A stretch of DNA of 9,174 bases. Source: Archaeoglobales archaeon. Lineage in GTDB: Archaea > Halobacteriota > Archaeoglobi > Archaeoglobales > Archaeoglobaceae. The notes beneath the pieces are model-generated. The model was not told the DNA's origin, did not search any database, and saw nothing but the letters and a program-made list of their open reading frames with translations. The DNA is taken from contig QMZD01000047.1 in the NCBI GenBank assembly GCA_003662985.1, forward strand, positions 1 to 9,174. The letters run 5' to 3'. Positions 1 through 7,685 of the stretch are shown here, in pieces. The stretch's first letter is position 1; every line of letters begins with the position of its first letter. Position numbers and translations under genes: made by a program.

Positions 1-693
1 CCTTCTCAAAAGCCTTCTCGTGCTTCTGGCGGGCTGGCCTTTGAGATGCACGATTATAGCGTTGAATTTCTCATCGAATCCATTTTCAATCAGTCTGTCA
101 CGCATACCACCAGTTTCAATCGCAATAACGAATTTTGCATCGTGATCCAAAAATTCTATTTTGTCAACGTTGACAGGGATTTGGTATCCTCCTTCGCCAA
201 CATCTTCCTGACAGTGTATCTCTCTGAACCCCCTTCTGGTTTCTTCCCTTATCCTTATCGGCCCGACAACAGTGGCTCCATCCTCTTCTGGCCTGATGTG
301 AAAGTGTTCCCTCTGGAAGTAGGTTATGATCTCCAGATCCTCGATAAGCCTGTCGCTTTCAGGCTGCTCGTTGAATTTGGCTATTCCCCAGTTCTCGGAG
401 ATGTAATAAAGCTCTCTGAGTGTTGAGGACTTGTTGTTGTGAAGCTGATCTTTCAGGAAACCTATAACGTAGGCCATTCGCAGGAGTTGATATGCTCCCT
501 TCACTGATTTCGCACTTCTAACGCTCTTTCTGTCGCCATAAACCCATACCTCGCTCTGCTCATCGAATTCGATGTTTTGCTTTGTTCTAGTCGCTATTTC
601 TATCTCTGGAATTCTTCCATCTTTCATCTGCTCATATATGCTTTCCGGGATCTTTAGAAGGGTTTTAAGGCATTTTTCTTCGATCTCTTTCAG
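1..693 (-). CDS. top6A: DNA topoisomerase VI subunit A (N-terminal 231 codons, runs off the window)
   Basis: This is the catalytic, Spo11-like subunit of topoisomerase VI, which makes the double-strand break through a tyrosine-DNA link and works as an A2B2 heterotetramer with Top6B. Seen: a winged-helix (5Y-CAP) part with the motif [11 protein letters not shown] at residues 89-100, where Tyr97 (second of the YY pair) is the expected nucleophile by family knowledge; then the start of the Toprim domain with IAIETGG near residue 191, Glu193 being the expected metal-binding acid. The DxD metal motif would lie just beyond the window. The start is odd: the frame is closed by the top6B stop, and no ATG, GTG or TTG occurs before codon 23. 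A CTG at 691-693 sits 5 bases after GGAGGTGAT (699-707) and restores a helix that aligns with other Top6A N-termini, so I place the start there. Identity is firm; the start codon is an inference. Confidence 0.9.
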   Translation of the reverse strand, partial: MKEIEEKCLKTLLKIPESIYEQMKDGRIPEIEIATRTKQNIEFDEQSEVWVYGDRKSVRSAKSVKGAYQLLRMAYVIGFLKDQLHNNKSSTLRELYYISENWGIAKFNEQPESDRLIEDLEIITYFQREHFHIRPEEDGATVVGPIRIREETRRGFREIHCQEDVGEGGYQIPVNVDKIEFLDHDAKFVIAIETGGMRDRLIENGFDEKFNAIIVHLKGQPARSTRRLLRR

Positions 694-698
694 TCGGA

Positions 699-707
699 AT
701 CACCTCC
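699..707 (-). promoter_or_regulatory. Shine-Dalgarno sequence for top6A, overlapping the top6B stop
   Basis: On the minus strand the bases read GGAGGTGAT, nine consecutive matches to the archaeal anti-Shine-Dalgarno complement GGAGGTGATC. They encode the last Arg codon and the TGA stop of top6B and are followed after 5 bases by CTG in the top6A frame. The site decides the top6A start and implies translational coupling of the two subunits, which are needed in equal amounts. Confidence 0.7.
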
Positions 708-2574
708 CAGAATCACCTTCCAAATCCACCTCAAATCCAAGATCCATAACTTCAGCCCCATTCAGAATCTCCTTTTCAATTCCTTCAACATACGGTTTCT
801 TGTTGATTATCCTCCCTTTCAACGAATATCTAAGCGATTTCTCCCCATTTGGCGGGAGTTTTAAGCTCCATAAAATGCTCGTGTGATTTCCGGTTCGGGA
901 AATTTTTGCACCTTCATCATCTGAAGACACGACCTCTCCTGCACAGATCTCATAGATCCTGAACTCCTTTCTTGATTTTGTGAAGTTGAAAACCCTCAAT
1001 TCCACTTCGACTAACCCATCCTTCTCAATTGTGTTTCTCTCGACATGAACGTTTCCTATAATTCTAGAAACCACCCTTCCCACATCTACCTCTTCTTTTC
1101 CAAGCACCTCAGAAACTTTCTTTGCAAGTAGGGGGAGCAGTTTGTTAAGGAGCTCTTCTTTACCCTTTTTCTTCTTGTATCTCTCCTGTCTTCCAATATG
1201 CTCTTTTAACCTCCTCCCAACTTCCTGAAGGGCGAGTCGTATCTCTTCAAAGATCTCTGGAATCGTCGTTACAGCCTCCTTCGATTCGGAGGTATAGGGG
1301 ATGTTCGTTGAAGCTACGTGTATAAGGATAACAGCGGGACCCACTGGGAGCTCATTTCTGGATTGGGTTAAACCATAGCTTTTCCAGCTTATACTCTCAA
1401 CAGCCTTTGTCAGGGCGCATCCACCTTGAGAGTAGAGGAGGGGTATCTTGTTTGCAAATCTGAGAAGCTTAACCCTCTCATCAGCCCTCAGCTCCCCTCC
1501 ATATCCAATACCGACCTCAACGAGAAAAGGATTTCCAGAGAATACCTTTGGTTTTCTGGTTACAGCATAAGCCCATTCAACGCTGAATCTGTTAATGAGG
1601 CTCTTCATTATGAACTTCTCTCCGATGGGAGAGAGGCAATCCGTGGGAGGCGGAAGAAAATCGGTTTGATTGAATGCCTCAAGCAACCTTGCTATTTCTT
1701 CCCTTGAAAGATTCGCCGGTCTTAAGCTTGGATCTAATCCTGATTTTTCCAAAACTTCTCCAGCCTTTTTATCCCCAACCCTCACAAACTCGGTTTTCAA
1801 AAAGTTTAGCAGAGAATTCGCATTTGTCGTTTTAAGCATCCACATGAGTTTTCCGAGCTCGATTCCGTGAGGATGAGGAGGGATCTCCTTTGGTATCTCG
1901 GGAATCTCCTCAATTATTCGATTGAATTCGAATATCTCGCCATCGGGATCGATAAACGTTATCTTGGCGTGGGGATTCACCACAGCCGTTTCGGTGATGT
2001 ATTCAAGAACGCTTTGTTTTCGTTCCTTGACGTAAGCTCCGGCGATTTCAAGCTCAATTCTAGTTCCTCTAGGCCTGAACCATTCAATTTCCTCTTCTGA
2101 AACGATTTCTGGTTCGTTTTTTCTTGTATCGATGAATAGCTCTACTTTTATCGCTTTGGCTCTGGGATCGGTTTTTGAGGTTATGATCGCCGGTTTCCCA
2201 GTCGTAAGCTGGGCATAGAGCACCGCTCCAGAAACCCCAATACCCTGTTGTCCCCTACTCTGCCGAATGGAGTGAAACCTCGACCCATACAGAAGCTTTC
2301 CAAAAACCTTTGGAATCTGTTCTTTTACAATCCCCGGACCGTTATCTTCAATGATTATCCTGAAATTTCCCCTTTCGACCCTTGTAATCTTGACGAGGAC
2401 ATCTGGGAGGATTCCAGCATCCTCACATGCATCCAAGCTGTTATCTACAGCCTCCTTCACGCAGGTTATTAGGCTCTTTGCTGGGTTTGAGTAGCCAAGA
2501 ATATGCTTGTTCTTTTCGAAGAACTCAGCGATGCTGATTTCTTTTTGTTTTTTAGCAAATTCTTCCGCATTCAT
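700..2574 (-). CDS. top6B: DNA topoisomerase VI subunit B (ATPase)
   Basis: The ATP-binding subunit of the type IIB topoisomerase; ATP binding dimerises it and gates strand passage through the break made by Top6A. Seen in 624 aa: a GHKL ATPase domain with the N box EAVDNSLDA (residues 41-49, Glu41 the expected catalytic base and Asn45 the Mg ligand), DNGPGI (77-82), and the glycine-rich lid [11 protein letters not shown] (106-116). A helix-two-turn-helix region follows at about 245-310, then the transducer domain with the switch lysine in SKEAV (Lys432). A C-terminal beta-rich extension (about 505-620) looks like the Ig-like domain known from some euryarchaeal Top6B. All key residues are present. 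The gene starts 25 bases after the lrp-like gene and has no clear Shine-Dalgarno sequence; it ends at the ribosome-binding site of top6A. The three genes look like one operon. Confidence 0.97.
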   Translation of the reverse strand: MNAEEFAKKQKEISIAEFFEKNKHILGYSNPAKSLITCVKEAVDNSLDACEDAGILPDVLVKITRVERGNFRIIIEDNGPGIVKEQIPKVFGKLLYGSRFHSIRQSRGQQGIGVSGAVLYAQLTTGKPAIITSKTDPRAKAIKVELFIDTRKNEPEIVSEEEIEWFRPRGTRIELEIAGAYVKERKQSVLEYITETAVVNPHAKITFIDPDGEIFEFNRIIEEIPEIPKEIPPHPHGIELGKLMWMLKTTNANSLLNFLKTEFVRVGDKKAGEVLEKSGLDPSLRPANLSREEIARLLEAFNQTDFLPPPTDCLSPIGEKFIMKSLINRFSVEWAYAVTRKPKVFSGNPFLVEVGIGYGGELRADERVKLLRFANKIPLLYSQGGCALTKAVESISWKSYGLTQSRNELPVGPAVILIHVASTNIPYTSESKEAVTTIPEIFEEIRLALQEVGRRLKEHIGRQERYKKKKGKEELLNKLLPLLAKKVSEVLGKEEVDVGRVVSRIIGNVHVERNTIEKDGLVEVELRVFNFTKSRKEFRIYEICAGEVVSSDDEGAKISRTGNHTSILWSLKLPPNGEKSLRYSLKGRIINKKPYVEGIEKEILNGAEVMDLGFEVDLEGDSGR

Positions 2575-2599
2575 TTTTGTAGCTAGGTTTGTAATATCG

Positions 2600-2830
2600 T
2601 TAGATCTCAGCCCCTACAACTGTCTGGGTCTTTGTAACACCTTCTATTGCTCTTATCTCGTCTACCGTATTGTTGAGGACCGAGAGGCTATCAGCCTCTA
2701 TTATCACAACGAAGTCAAATTCCCCAAAGACGTGATAAACTTCCCTCACAACCTTCATCGCTTTTATGGCGTTGTAGACATCTTTTTCCCTTCCAGGGAG
2801 GACATTAACCATTGTTACGCCGATTACCAT
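2600..2830 (-). CDS. Stand-alone Lrp/AsnC-type ligand-binding (RAM) domain protein
   Basis: A 76-residue protein that consists only of the C-terminal effector-binding domain of the Lrp/AsnC family. Seen: a beta-alpha-beta-beta-alpha-beta pattern beginning [20 protein letters not shown], then [19 protein letters not shown] and a closing helix and strand, with no helix-turn-helix before it. By family knowledge such domains form dimers and higher oligomers that bind amino acids, and either act alone or modulate a full-length Lrp partner. It is the first gene of the topoisomerase VI operon. The start at 2828-2830 lies about 29 bases after a TATA box, so the mRNA is probably leaderless. A second ATG six codons in (2810-2812) is a less likely start. 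Ligand and target are unknown. Confidence 0.88.
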   Translation of the reverse strand: MVIGVTMVNVLPGREKDVYNAIKAMKVVREVYHVFGEFDFVVIIEADSLSVLNNTVDEIRAIEGVTKTQTVVGAEI

Positions 2831-2849
2831 GTGTCAGAATAAACCTGAA

Positions 2850-2868
2850 TAAATTATAACTCTTTCGG
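2850..2868 (-). promoter_or_regulatory. BRE/TATA promoter of the lrp-like-top6B-top6A operon
   Basis: On the minus strand a purine-rich BRE-like GGCCGAAAGA leads into GTTATAATT (TTATAA core at 2854-2859). The core begins 29 bases before the ATG, so initiation about 25 bases downstream of the box would fall at or within a few bases of that ATG. This predicts a leaderless transcript, consistent with the lack of a Shine-Dalgarno sequence. Confidence 0.55.
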
Positions 2869-2927
2869 CCATTTGAAAAGTAAAAGGATTGAGTATGAGT
2901 TCTATTCAGAAATCCTCATGTGAAACA

Positions 2928-2943
2928 GCGAAAGTTTTAAAAG
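2928..2943 (+). promoter_or_regulatory. BRE/TATA promoter of psmB
   Basis: The bases CGAAAGTTTTAAAAG form a strong archaeal BRE (CGAAAG) plus TATA box (TTTTAAAA, 2935-2942). Initiation about 25 bases on, near 2965, gives a leader of about 70 bases before psmB. A second AT box, CTTTAAAATC (3008-3017), lies 24-26 bases before the psmB ATG and could drive a leaderless transcript instead. The choice between them is open. Confidence 0.5.
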
Positions 2944-2986
2944 TAGCTCTGCATTATTATCATACGCCAGACAAAGGCTATACAAA

Positions 2987-3003
2987 AGCCATATGAGATG
3001 GCT
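2987..3003 (+). repeat. Perfect 6-bp inverted repeat in the psmB leader
   Basis: AGCCAT (2987-2992), a 5-base loop ATGAG, and ATGGCT (2998-3003). It lies between the upstream TATA box and the psmB start, so it is either a hairpin in the leader RNA or an operator dyad. An 8-codon ATG frame (2993-3019) begins in the loop and stops 14 bases before psmB. I would not call it a gene. Confidence 0.35.
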
Positions 3004-3033
3004 CTTCTTTAAAATCTAGAGAAGTGAGGCAAT

Positions 3034-3672
3034 ATGATACAGGATAAGATATATAAAGGAACCACAACGGTTGGAATGATTTGCAAAGATGGAATAGTCC
3101 TAGGTACGGAGAAAAGGGCTACTATAGGCAATTTTATTGCCAGCAAGAGAGCTAAGAAAATCTATCAGATAGCCGACAGAATAGCTCTAACCACGGCTGG
3201 AAGTGTGGGGGATGCTCAATTTCTTTACAGACTAATTAAGGTTGAAACGAACCTTTATGAGATAAGAAAAGAAAGAAAACCCACCGTAAAGGCTGTCGCA
3301 ACGTTAGTTTCAAATGTACTTAACCAAACAAGATATTTTCCGTATTTCGTTCAACTTCTGATTGGTGGTGTTGACGATAAAGGGCCGGCAGTGTTCTCTA
3401 TTGATCCCATCGGAGGGGCAATAGAGGAAAAGGATATCGTAGCCACAGGTTCCGGTTCGCTCACAGCTTATGGTGTTTTGGAGGATAGATACCATGAGGG
3501 TATGACCACCGACGAGGCACTTGAATTGGTTATTAGGGCAATATACAATGCGATGAGGAGAGATTCAGCTTCGGGGGATGGAATAGATGTGGTCAAAATA
3601 ACTCCTGATGAATACGTACAGCTAGAACCAGAGGAAATTGATAAAATATTGAGTAAGTTCTCTAAGAAATAA
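3034..3672 (+). CDS. psmB: 20S proteasome beta subunit (precursor)
   Basis: The proteolytic subunit of the archaeal 20S proteasome, an N-terminal nucleophile threonine protease that forms the two inner seven-membered rings. Seen in 212 aa: a short propeptide MIQDKIYKG (1-9) and a self-cleavage point before Thr10, which begins TTTVG; Thr10, Glu26 (in GTEKRAT) and Lys42 match the mature catalytic positions 1, 17 and 33. The GSGS loop at about 150 and [12 protein letters not shown] at about 184-195 are also typical. The propeptide is short, as in many archaeal beta subunits. A modest Shine-Dalgarno-like GTGAGG lies just before the start codon. The gene is divergent from the topoisomerase operon and 126 bases upstream of aCPSF1. 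No alpha subunit gene is in the window. Confidence 0.97.
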   Translation: MIQDKIYKGTTTVGMICKDGIVLGTEKRATIGNFIASKRAKKIYQIADRIALTTAGSVGDAQFLYRLIKVETNLYEIRKERKPTVKAVATLVSNVLNQTRYFPYFVQLLIGGVDDKGPAVFSIDPIGGAIEEKDIVATGSGSLTAYGVLEDRYHEGMTTDEALELVIRAIYNAMRRDSASGDGIDVVKITPDEYVQLEPEEIDKILSKFSKK

Positions 3673-3749
3673 TAGCTGTTATTTTAATTACAATTTCATC
3701 CTAATAAGAAAATAGAGAATCGCACTCGGATTCGGAGATTATGTCGGAT

Positions 3750-3766
3750 GTGGGAGGTTTAAAAGC
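3750..3766 (+). promoter_or_regulatory. Possible BRE/TATA promoter of the aCPSF1 gene
   Basis: GTGGGAGG followed by TTTAAAAG (3758-3765) resembles a BRE/TATA pair. Initiation about 25 bases on would leave a leader of 10-15 bases before the ATG at 3799, too short for a standard Shine-Dalgarno site, and none is seen. The rest of the psmB-aCPSF1 gap shows only a weak T-rich patch after psmB (near 3680). Confidence 0.4.
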
Positions 3767-3798
3767 CAATCAAAGGAATCGATGGTCGGTTTGATAGA

Positions 3799-5706
3799 AT
3801 GGGGAGCAGTGAATATCTATCGGAATTAAAAGAGAAAGTTGTCTCGGCGCTACCTGTGGGAGTCAGAGTAAAGAATGTAGAATTTGAGGGTCCGGTACTG
3901 GTGATATATGTAGATAACCCCCAGGAACTTGCTGAGAGCGGAGACATAATTAAGAAGCTCGCAAAAGACCTGAGAAAGAGAATAATCATAAGACCTGATC
4001 CAAAGAGCCTTAAACCACCTGAGGAGGCGAAGGAAATCATCAAACAGATAGTTCCAGAAGATGCTCAGGTTTCATCCTTCTTCTTCGACCATGAGAATGG
4101 GGAGGTCATCATCGAGGCAGAAAAACCAGGAGTAGTTATAGGAAAACAGGGATCGATGCTCAGAGAGATAATGAAGGCAGTAGGCTGGAGTCCAAAGGTA
4201 ATGAGAACTCCACCAATAAAATCCAAGACTGTAGAAAGCATAAGACAGTACATTCTTGCAGCCAAGGATGAGAGAAAGGAGATTCTCAAGAAAATCGGTG
4301 AAAAGATCCACAGAGGAGCGATATACGAGGACAAGTGGGTGAGGGTAACGTTCTTGGGAGGTTCAAGGGAAGTTGGAAGGAGCTGCTATCTGCTTCAAAC
4401 ACCTGAGAGCAAGATTTTGGTTGACTGCGGCGTAAACGTTAGCAACATTCAGCAGTCCCCATACCTTTACATTCCCGAAGTTCAGCCCCTCGACTCACTC
4501 GATGCCGTTGTTATCACGCACGCCCACCTCGATCACTGTGGGCTGGTACCGATTCTCTACAAGTACGGTTATAGGGGACCGATATATCTCACTCCACCTA
4601 CAAGAGATCTTATGGTTCTCCTTCAGCTCGATTTCATTGAGGTTGGGGCTAGGGAAGGAAACCCAACCGTTTACGAGTCAAGTTTCATACGGGAGGCTTT
4701 GAAACATTCCGTAACCATCGACTACGGGGTTGTTACGGACATAAGCCCGGATGTCAGACTCACGTTTTACAATGCCGGACATATTCTCGGCTCATCGATC
4801 GCCCACTTCCACATTGGAGAGGGACTTTACAACATCGCATTTTCAGGAGACTTCAAGTTTGAAAGAACCAGACTCTTTGACAGGGCAGAAACCAACTTTC
4901 CGAGACTTGAGGCTTTGATAATGGAGGCAACCTATGGTGGTAGCCAGGATTTCCAGCCTACAAGAAAGGAGGCGGAGGAGAAGCTCATAAGCATCATAAA
5001 CGAGACTATAAAGAGAAATGGAAAAGTTCTGATTCCCACGTTTGCCGTTGGAAGAAGTCAGGAGGTAATGATGGTCCTCGAAGAGGCTTTGAGGAACAAA
5101 AAGATAGAGGAGGCGACTGTCTACCTCGATGGAATGATCTATGAGGCAACTGCCATTCATACTGCCTATCCCGAATACCTGAACTCAAGCTTGAGAGATA
5201 TGATCTTCCACCACGGTATGAATCCGTTTATTTCGGAGAGCTTCATAGCCGTCGATTCGTCTTCGAAGAGAATTGATGTCATCGAGGAGGAATCGCCTTC
5301 GATCATCCTGGCAACCTCGGGAATGCTTAACGGTGGCCCTGTGATGGAGTATTTCAGGCATTTAGCTGGAGACGAGAGGAACACTTTGATATTCGTAGGC
5401 TATCAGGCAGAGGGGACGCTTGGAAGAAGAATCCAGAAAGGCTGGACGGAAGTTCCTCTCCCTACAAACGGAAAGCGAGAGGTCGTTGAGGTGAAGATGC
5501 AGATAGAGACCGTTGACGGATTCTCGGGCCATTCTGATAGGAGACAACTCGTTAACTACGTCAAATCCCTGAGTTCAAGACCGGAGAAGGTAATAACCGT
5601 ACATGGAGATGAATCAAAGTGCATAGAACTCGCCTCAACAATTTACAAGACATACAGGATCGAAACCAAAGCTCCTATGAACCTTGAGACCATAAGGTTT
5701 GTATAG
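3799..5706 (+). CDS. KH-domain beta-CASP ribonuclease aCPSF1 (FttA-type transcription termination factor)
   Basis: The archaeal counterpart of the cleavage and polyadenylation endonuclease CPSF73. In other archaea it cuts nascent RNA after U-rich tracts, by 5'-3' exo- and endonuclease activity, and terminates transcription. Seen in 635 aa: an N-terminal KH-like domain (about 1-75); a KH domain with the GxxG loop GVVIGKQG (111-118); a metallo-beta-lactamase core with Asp209 (LVDCG), HAHLDH (241-246), His328 (NAGHILGSS) and Asp351 (SGDF); and the beta-CASP part with motif A Glu376, motif B His578 (FSGHSD) and motif C His602 (TVHGD). All metal ligands and CASP motifs are present, and length and order match the family. 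The downstream mobB gene starts 22 bases after the stop, so both probably share a transcript. Confidence 0.96.
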   Translation: MGSSEYLSELKEKVVSALPVGVRVKNVEFEGPVLVIYVDNPQELAESGDIIKKLAKDLRKRIIIRPDPKSLKPPEEAKEIIKQIVPEDAQVSSFFFDHENGEVIIEAEKPGVVIGKQGSMLREIMKAVGWSPKVMRTPPIKSKTVESIRQYILAAKDERKEILKKIGEKIHRGAIYEDKWVRVTFLGGSREVGRSCYLLQTPESKILVDCGVNVSNIQQSPYLYIPEVQPLDSLDAVVITHAHLDHCGLVPILYKYGYRGPIYLTPPTRDLMVLLQLDFIEVGAREGNPTVYESSFIREALKHSVTIDYGVVTDISPDVRLTFYNAGHILGSSIAHFHIGEGLYNIAFSGDFKFERTRLFDRAETNFPRLEALIMEATYGGSQDFQPTRKEAEEKLISIINETIKRNGKVLIPTFAVGRSQEVMMVLEEALRNKKIEEATVYLDGMIYEATAIHTAYPEYLNSSLRDMIFHHGMNPFISESFIAVDSSSKRIDVIEEESPSIILATSGMLNGGPVMEYFRHLAGDERNTLIFVGYQAEGTLGRRIQKGWTEVPLPTNGKREVVEVKMQIETVDGFSGHSDRRQLVNYVKSLSSRPEKVITVHGDESKCIELASTIYKTYRIETKAPMNLETIRFV

Positions 5707-5728
5707 GGTCTAAAGTGAGAGATCTAAA

Positions 5729-6391
5729 ATGAGAATCGAGAAAACTGATGAAACCGATAAATCCGATAAAACCGATAAAATAGATGAAATAGATGAAGTA
5801 GAGAAAACCAAGATGAGAAAAACTATCAGCTTTATTGGCTTTTCAAACTCGGGAAAGACGGCGATAATCTCAAAGCTTGTAAAGCTTCTGTCTAAAAAGG
5901 GTTACAGAGTGGGCGTAATTAAACATACTCTAAAGAATTTTGAAGTAGATATAAAAGACAAGGATTCTTGGAGGATTTACAGGACTGGAGCTGACGTGGT
6001 TTTGCTTTCTCCCGTTAAGATGACCTATCAGGTTCATCTCGGTGATCTGAATGCGAGCAACCCTCCTCCACATAAGTTTCCTGAAAATGAGCTTTCTCTT
6101 CAAGACCTCACCCAATTTTTTTCAGAATACGACATAATCATAACGGAAGGATTCAAAAGGGAGTTTTACAGAGGTATAGCTGTTGCTAGAAGTAAAGAGG
6201 AGCTTAGAAAGCTGTTTGACCTGCTAAATGACGGAAATGAGGATAAAGTAAATAGGAGGATCCTTGCCGCTGTGCTTACAGAAGACTATCACTCCGATAG
6301 CAATCCTGTAATAGCAAAAACCTTTCACCCCGACCAAGTCGAGGAGCTTGCCGAGTTTATTTTGTCCATTCTGGCAGAAAAATCCGATTGA
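5729..6391 (+). CDS. mobB: MobB-type GTPase, molybdopterin-guanine dinucleotide cofactor assembly
   Basis: MobB proteins are P-loop GTPases that assist MobA in joining GMP to molybdopterin for Mo/W enzymes of the DMSO-reductase family. Seen in 220 aa: Walker A GFSNSGKT (37-44), the switch-like stretch VGVIKHTLKNFEVDIKDKDS (61-80) leading into WRIYRTGADV, and ITEGFK (138-143), all typical of MobB. Residues 6-26 are a run of Asp/Lys/Glu-rich triplets (TDE, TDK, SDK, TDK, IDE, IDE, VEK) absent from the core family. The core could begin at Met29 (5813-5815), right before the first beta strand, but no Shine-Dalgarno sequence precedes it. The upstream ATG at 5729 has a weak GTGAGAGATC. No molybdoenzyme or other moa/moe gene is in the window, so the substrate enzyme is unknown. 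Confidence 0.9.
   Translation: MRIEKTDETDKSDKTDKIDEIDEVEKTKMRKTISFIGFSNSGKTAIISKLVKLLSKKGYRVGVIKHTLKNFEVDIKDKDSWRIYRTGADVVLLSPVKMTYQVHLGDLNASNPPPHKFPENELSLQDLTQFFSEYDIIITEGFKREFYRGIAVARSKEELRKLFDLLNDGNEDKVNRRILAAVLTEDYHSDSNPVIAKTFHPDQVEELAEFILSILAEKSD
5744..5806 (+). repeat. 9-bp minisatellite in the mobB 5' end (seven units)
   Basis: Seven imperfect 9-base units of the form ACCGATAAA, drifting to ATAGATGAA and GTAGAGAAA. Two units are exact ACCGATAAA, one is TCCGATAAA, and two are exact ATAGATGAA. The unit is three codons long, so gain or loss of a unit changes the tail by three residues without a frameshift. Confidence 0.85.
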
Positions 6392-6392
6392 T

Positions 6393-6398
6393 CTTTTT
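6393..6398 (+). terminator. T-tract after mobB
   Basis: CTTTTT begins just after the mobB stop. Archaeal termination uses U-rich tracts at 3' ends, and this is the only T-run of five in the mobB-thrC gap. There is no hairpin. Support is positional only. Confidence 0.3.
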
Positions 6399-6402
6399 GA
6401 AT

Positions 6403-6450
6403 TAAGTAACCAGTAAGTAATCGGTTAGATCTTTGTAAGTAAACTACTTA
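6403..6450 (+). promoter_or_regulatory. Phased TAAGTAA array and dyad upstream of thrC (candidate operator)
   Basis: TAAGTAA occurs at 6403-6409, 6414-6420 and 6436-6442, so the copies start 11 and 22 bases apart, on one face of the helix. The last copy is half of a perfect dyad: TAAGTA (6436-6441), AAC, TACTTA (6445-6450). The array ends 22 bases before the thrC start. I see no better TATA box here, so some copies may double as promoter elements. That it binds a regulator is inference. Confidence 0.4.
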
Positions 6451-6472
6451 TCGTGAGAAGGCAACATATAAT

Positions 6473-7684
6473 ATGATAAACATGAACATGAGACTGATTT
6501 GCACTTCTTGTGGAAAAGATCATCCAATTGATGAACCTCATCAGAGATGTGAGGACTGTAACGAGCCCTTGGAAGTGGAACACGTTAGGGGTAAGATTAA
6601 AGATTCTGAAATCGTTTGGGAGAGGTATTCAGATTTCTACTCCTTTATCAACCAAAAGTTGATCAATGAACTCAGCCTGGGAGAAGGAAACACACCAGTC
6701 GTCTTCTCGAAAAGGCTGTCTCATGAGTTGGGAAACGAGATATATCTAAAAGACGAGACACAGAATCCTACCTGGTCTTTTAAAGACAGGGGAACACTAA
6801 TTGGCGTTATAAGGGCAATTCAGCTTGGCTATCAAAGAATCGGAACGGTTTCAACAGGAAACATGGCCGCCTCCGTTTCTGCCTATGGAGCGAGAGCTGG
6901 TTTGAAAACAGCGATTCTTGTGAGACCTGACATTCCTGAAGAGAAGATTTATCCAATCGTTGTTTACGGCTCGAATCTCATAGAGGTGGAAGCCAAATTT
7001 GGAATGATTTACAGAAAGAGCTTGGAAATAGGAAAAAAGGCAGGAATTTATTTCATAAACTCAGACGACCCGTTTAGAGTTGAGGGTTACAAAACCATCG
7101 GCTTTGAAATCGCTGAGTGGATATCAAAAAATGGAAATTTGGACTACGTGGTTGTGCCCACGGGTTCAGGAGGGCTTTTGAGAGGTATACTGAAGGCTTT
7201 TCTTGAGCTGAAATCTTCTGGATTGGTATCGGAAATTCCTAAATTTATTGCCGTTCAGGCTGAGGGTTGCTCTCCCATCGCCAAAGCTTACGAGAAAGGT
7301 GTTGATTACATTGAGGAGGTTGAAGAGCCTAAAACGATAGCTGGAGCAATAGCAGATCCTTTACCTCCAAGTGGGAATGAGGTTCTAAGGAAACTCAAGA
7401 AACATGGGATGGCGATGGCGGTTTCGGATCGTGAAATCCTTGAAGCCCAAAGAATGCTATCAAAAAGTGGTATATTCGTTCAACCAGCCTCAGCAGCAAC
7501 GATTGCTGCAATAAGGAGACTGTCAGATGGATATACAGATTACACAGACAAGAGATTCCTGTGCATTCTAACGGGGGCTGGAATCAAGGTTGTTTCTGCG
7601 GTTAAAGAGATGTTGAAGTTGGAAAGTTTCAACATTCAGAAAACGGATCTCGAGGAATTGAAAACCACTTTAGAATCTGTCTGA
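6473..7684 (+). CDS. thrC: Threonine synthase (PLP-dependent)
   Basis: Converts O-phosphohomoserine to threonine and phosphate, the last step of threonine synthesis, in the cytoplasm. Seen in 403 aa: an N-terminal zinc-ribbon-like pair, Cys10-x2-Cys13 and Cys26-x2-Cys29, common in archaeal threonine synthases; the PLP lysine in SFKDRG (Lys104); STGN (127-130), which contacts the cofactor; the phosphate cradle TGSGG (230-234); and a closing GAG (368-370). The related cysteate synthase shares this fold, so the exact substrate is a family-level call, though the motifs read as threonine synthase. In-frame ATGs lie at 6473, 6482 and 6488; GAGAAGG (6455-6461) suits the first best. The gene is convergent with larE. 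Confidence 0.9.
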   Translation: MINMNMRLICTSCGKDHPIDEPHQRCEDCNEPLEVEHVRGKIKDSEIVWERYSDFYSFINQKLINELSLGEGNTPVVFSKRLSHELGNEIYLKDETQNPTWSFKDRGTLIGVIRAIQLGYQRIGTVSTGNMAASVSAYGARAGLKTAILVRPDIPEEKIYPIVVYGSNLIEVEAKFGMIYRKSLEIGKKAGIYFINSDDPFRVEGYKTIGFEIAEWISKNGNLDYVVVPTGSGGLLRGILKAFLELKSSGLVSEIPKFIAVQAEGCSPIAKAYEKGVDYIEEVEEPKTIAGAIADPLPPSGNEVLRKLKKHGMAMAVSDREILEAQRMLSKSGIFVQPASAATIAAIRRLSDGYTDYTDKRFLCILTGAGIKVVSAVKEMLKLESFNIQKTDLEELKTTLESV

Positions 7685-7685
7685 T

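Noticed and set aside
46..426. 126-codon plus-strand open frame
   Set aside because: It lies fully antisense to top6A, whose motifs are clear, and its translation shows no family features.
1426..2842. Several plus-strand frames of 66-111 codons
   Set aside because: All are antisense to top6B or the lrp-like gene and look like composition shadows.
2993..3019. 8-codon leader-peptide-like frame before psmB
   Set aside because: It has no ribosome-binding site, and an ATG frame this short is expected by chance.
4065..5547. Minus-strand frames of 61-105 codons
   Set aside because: All are antisense to aCPSF1, which is intact and carries every catalytic motif.
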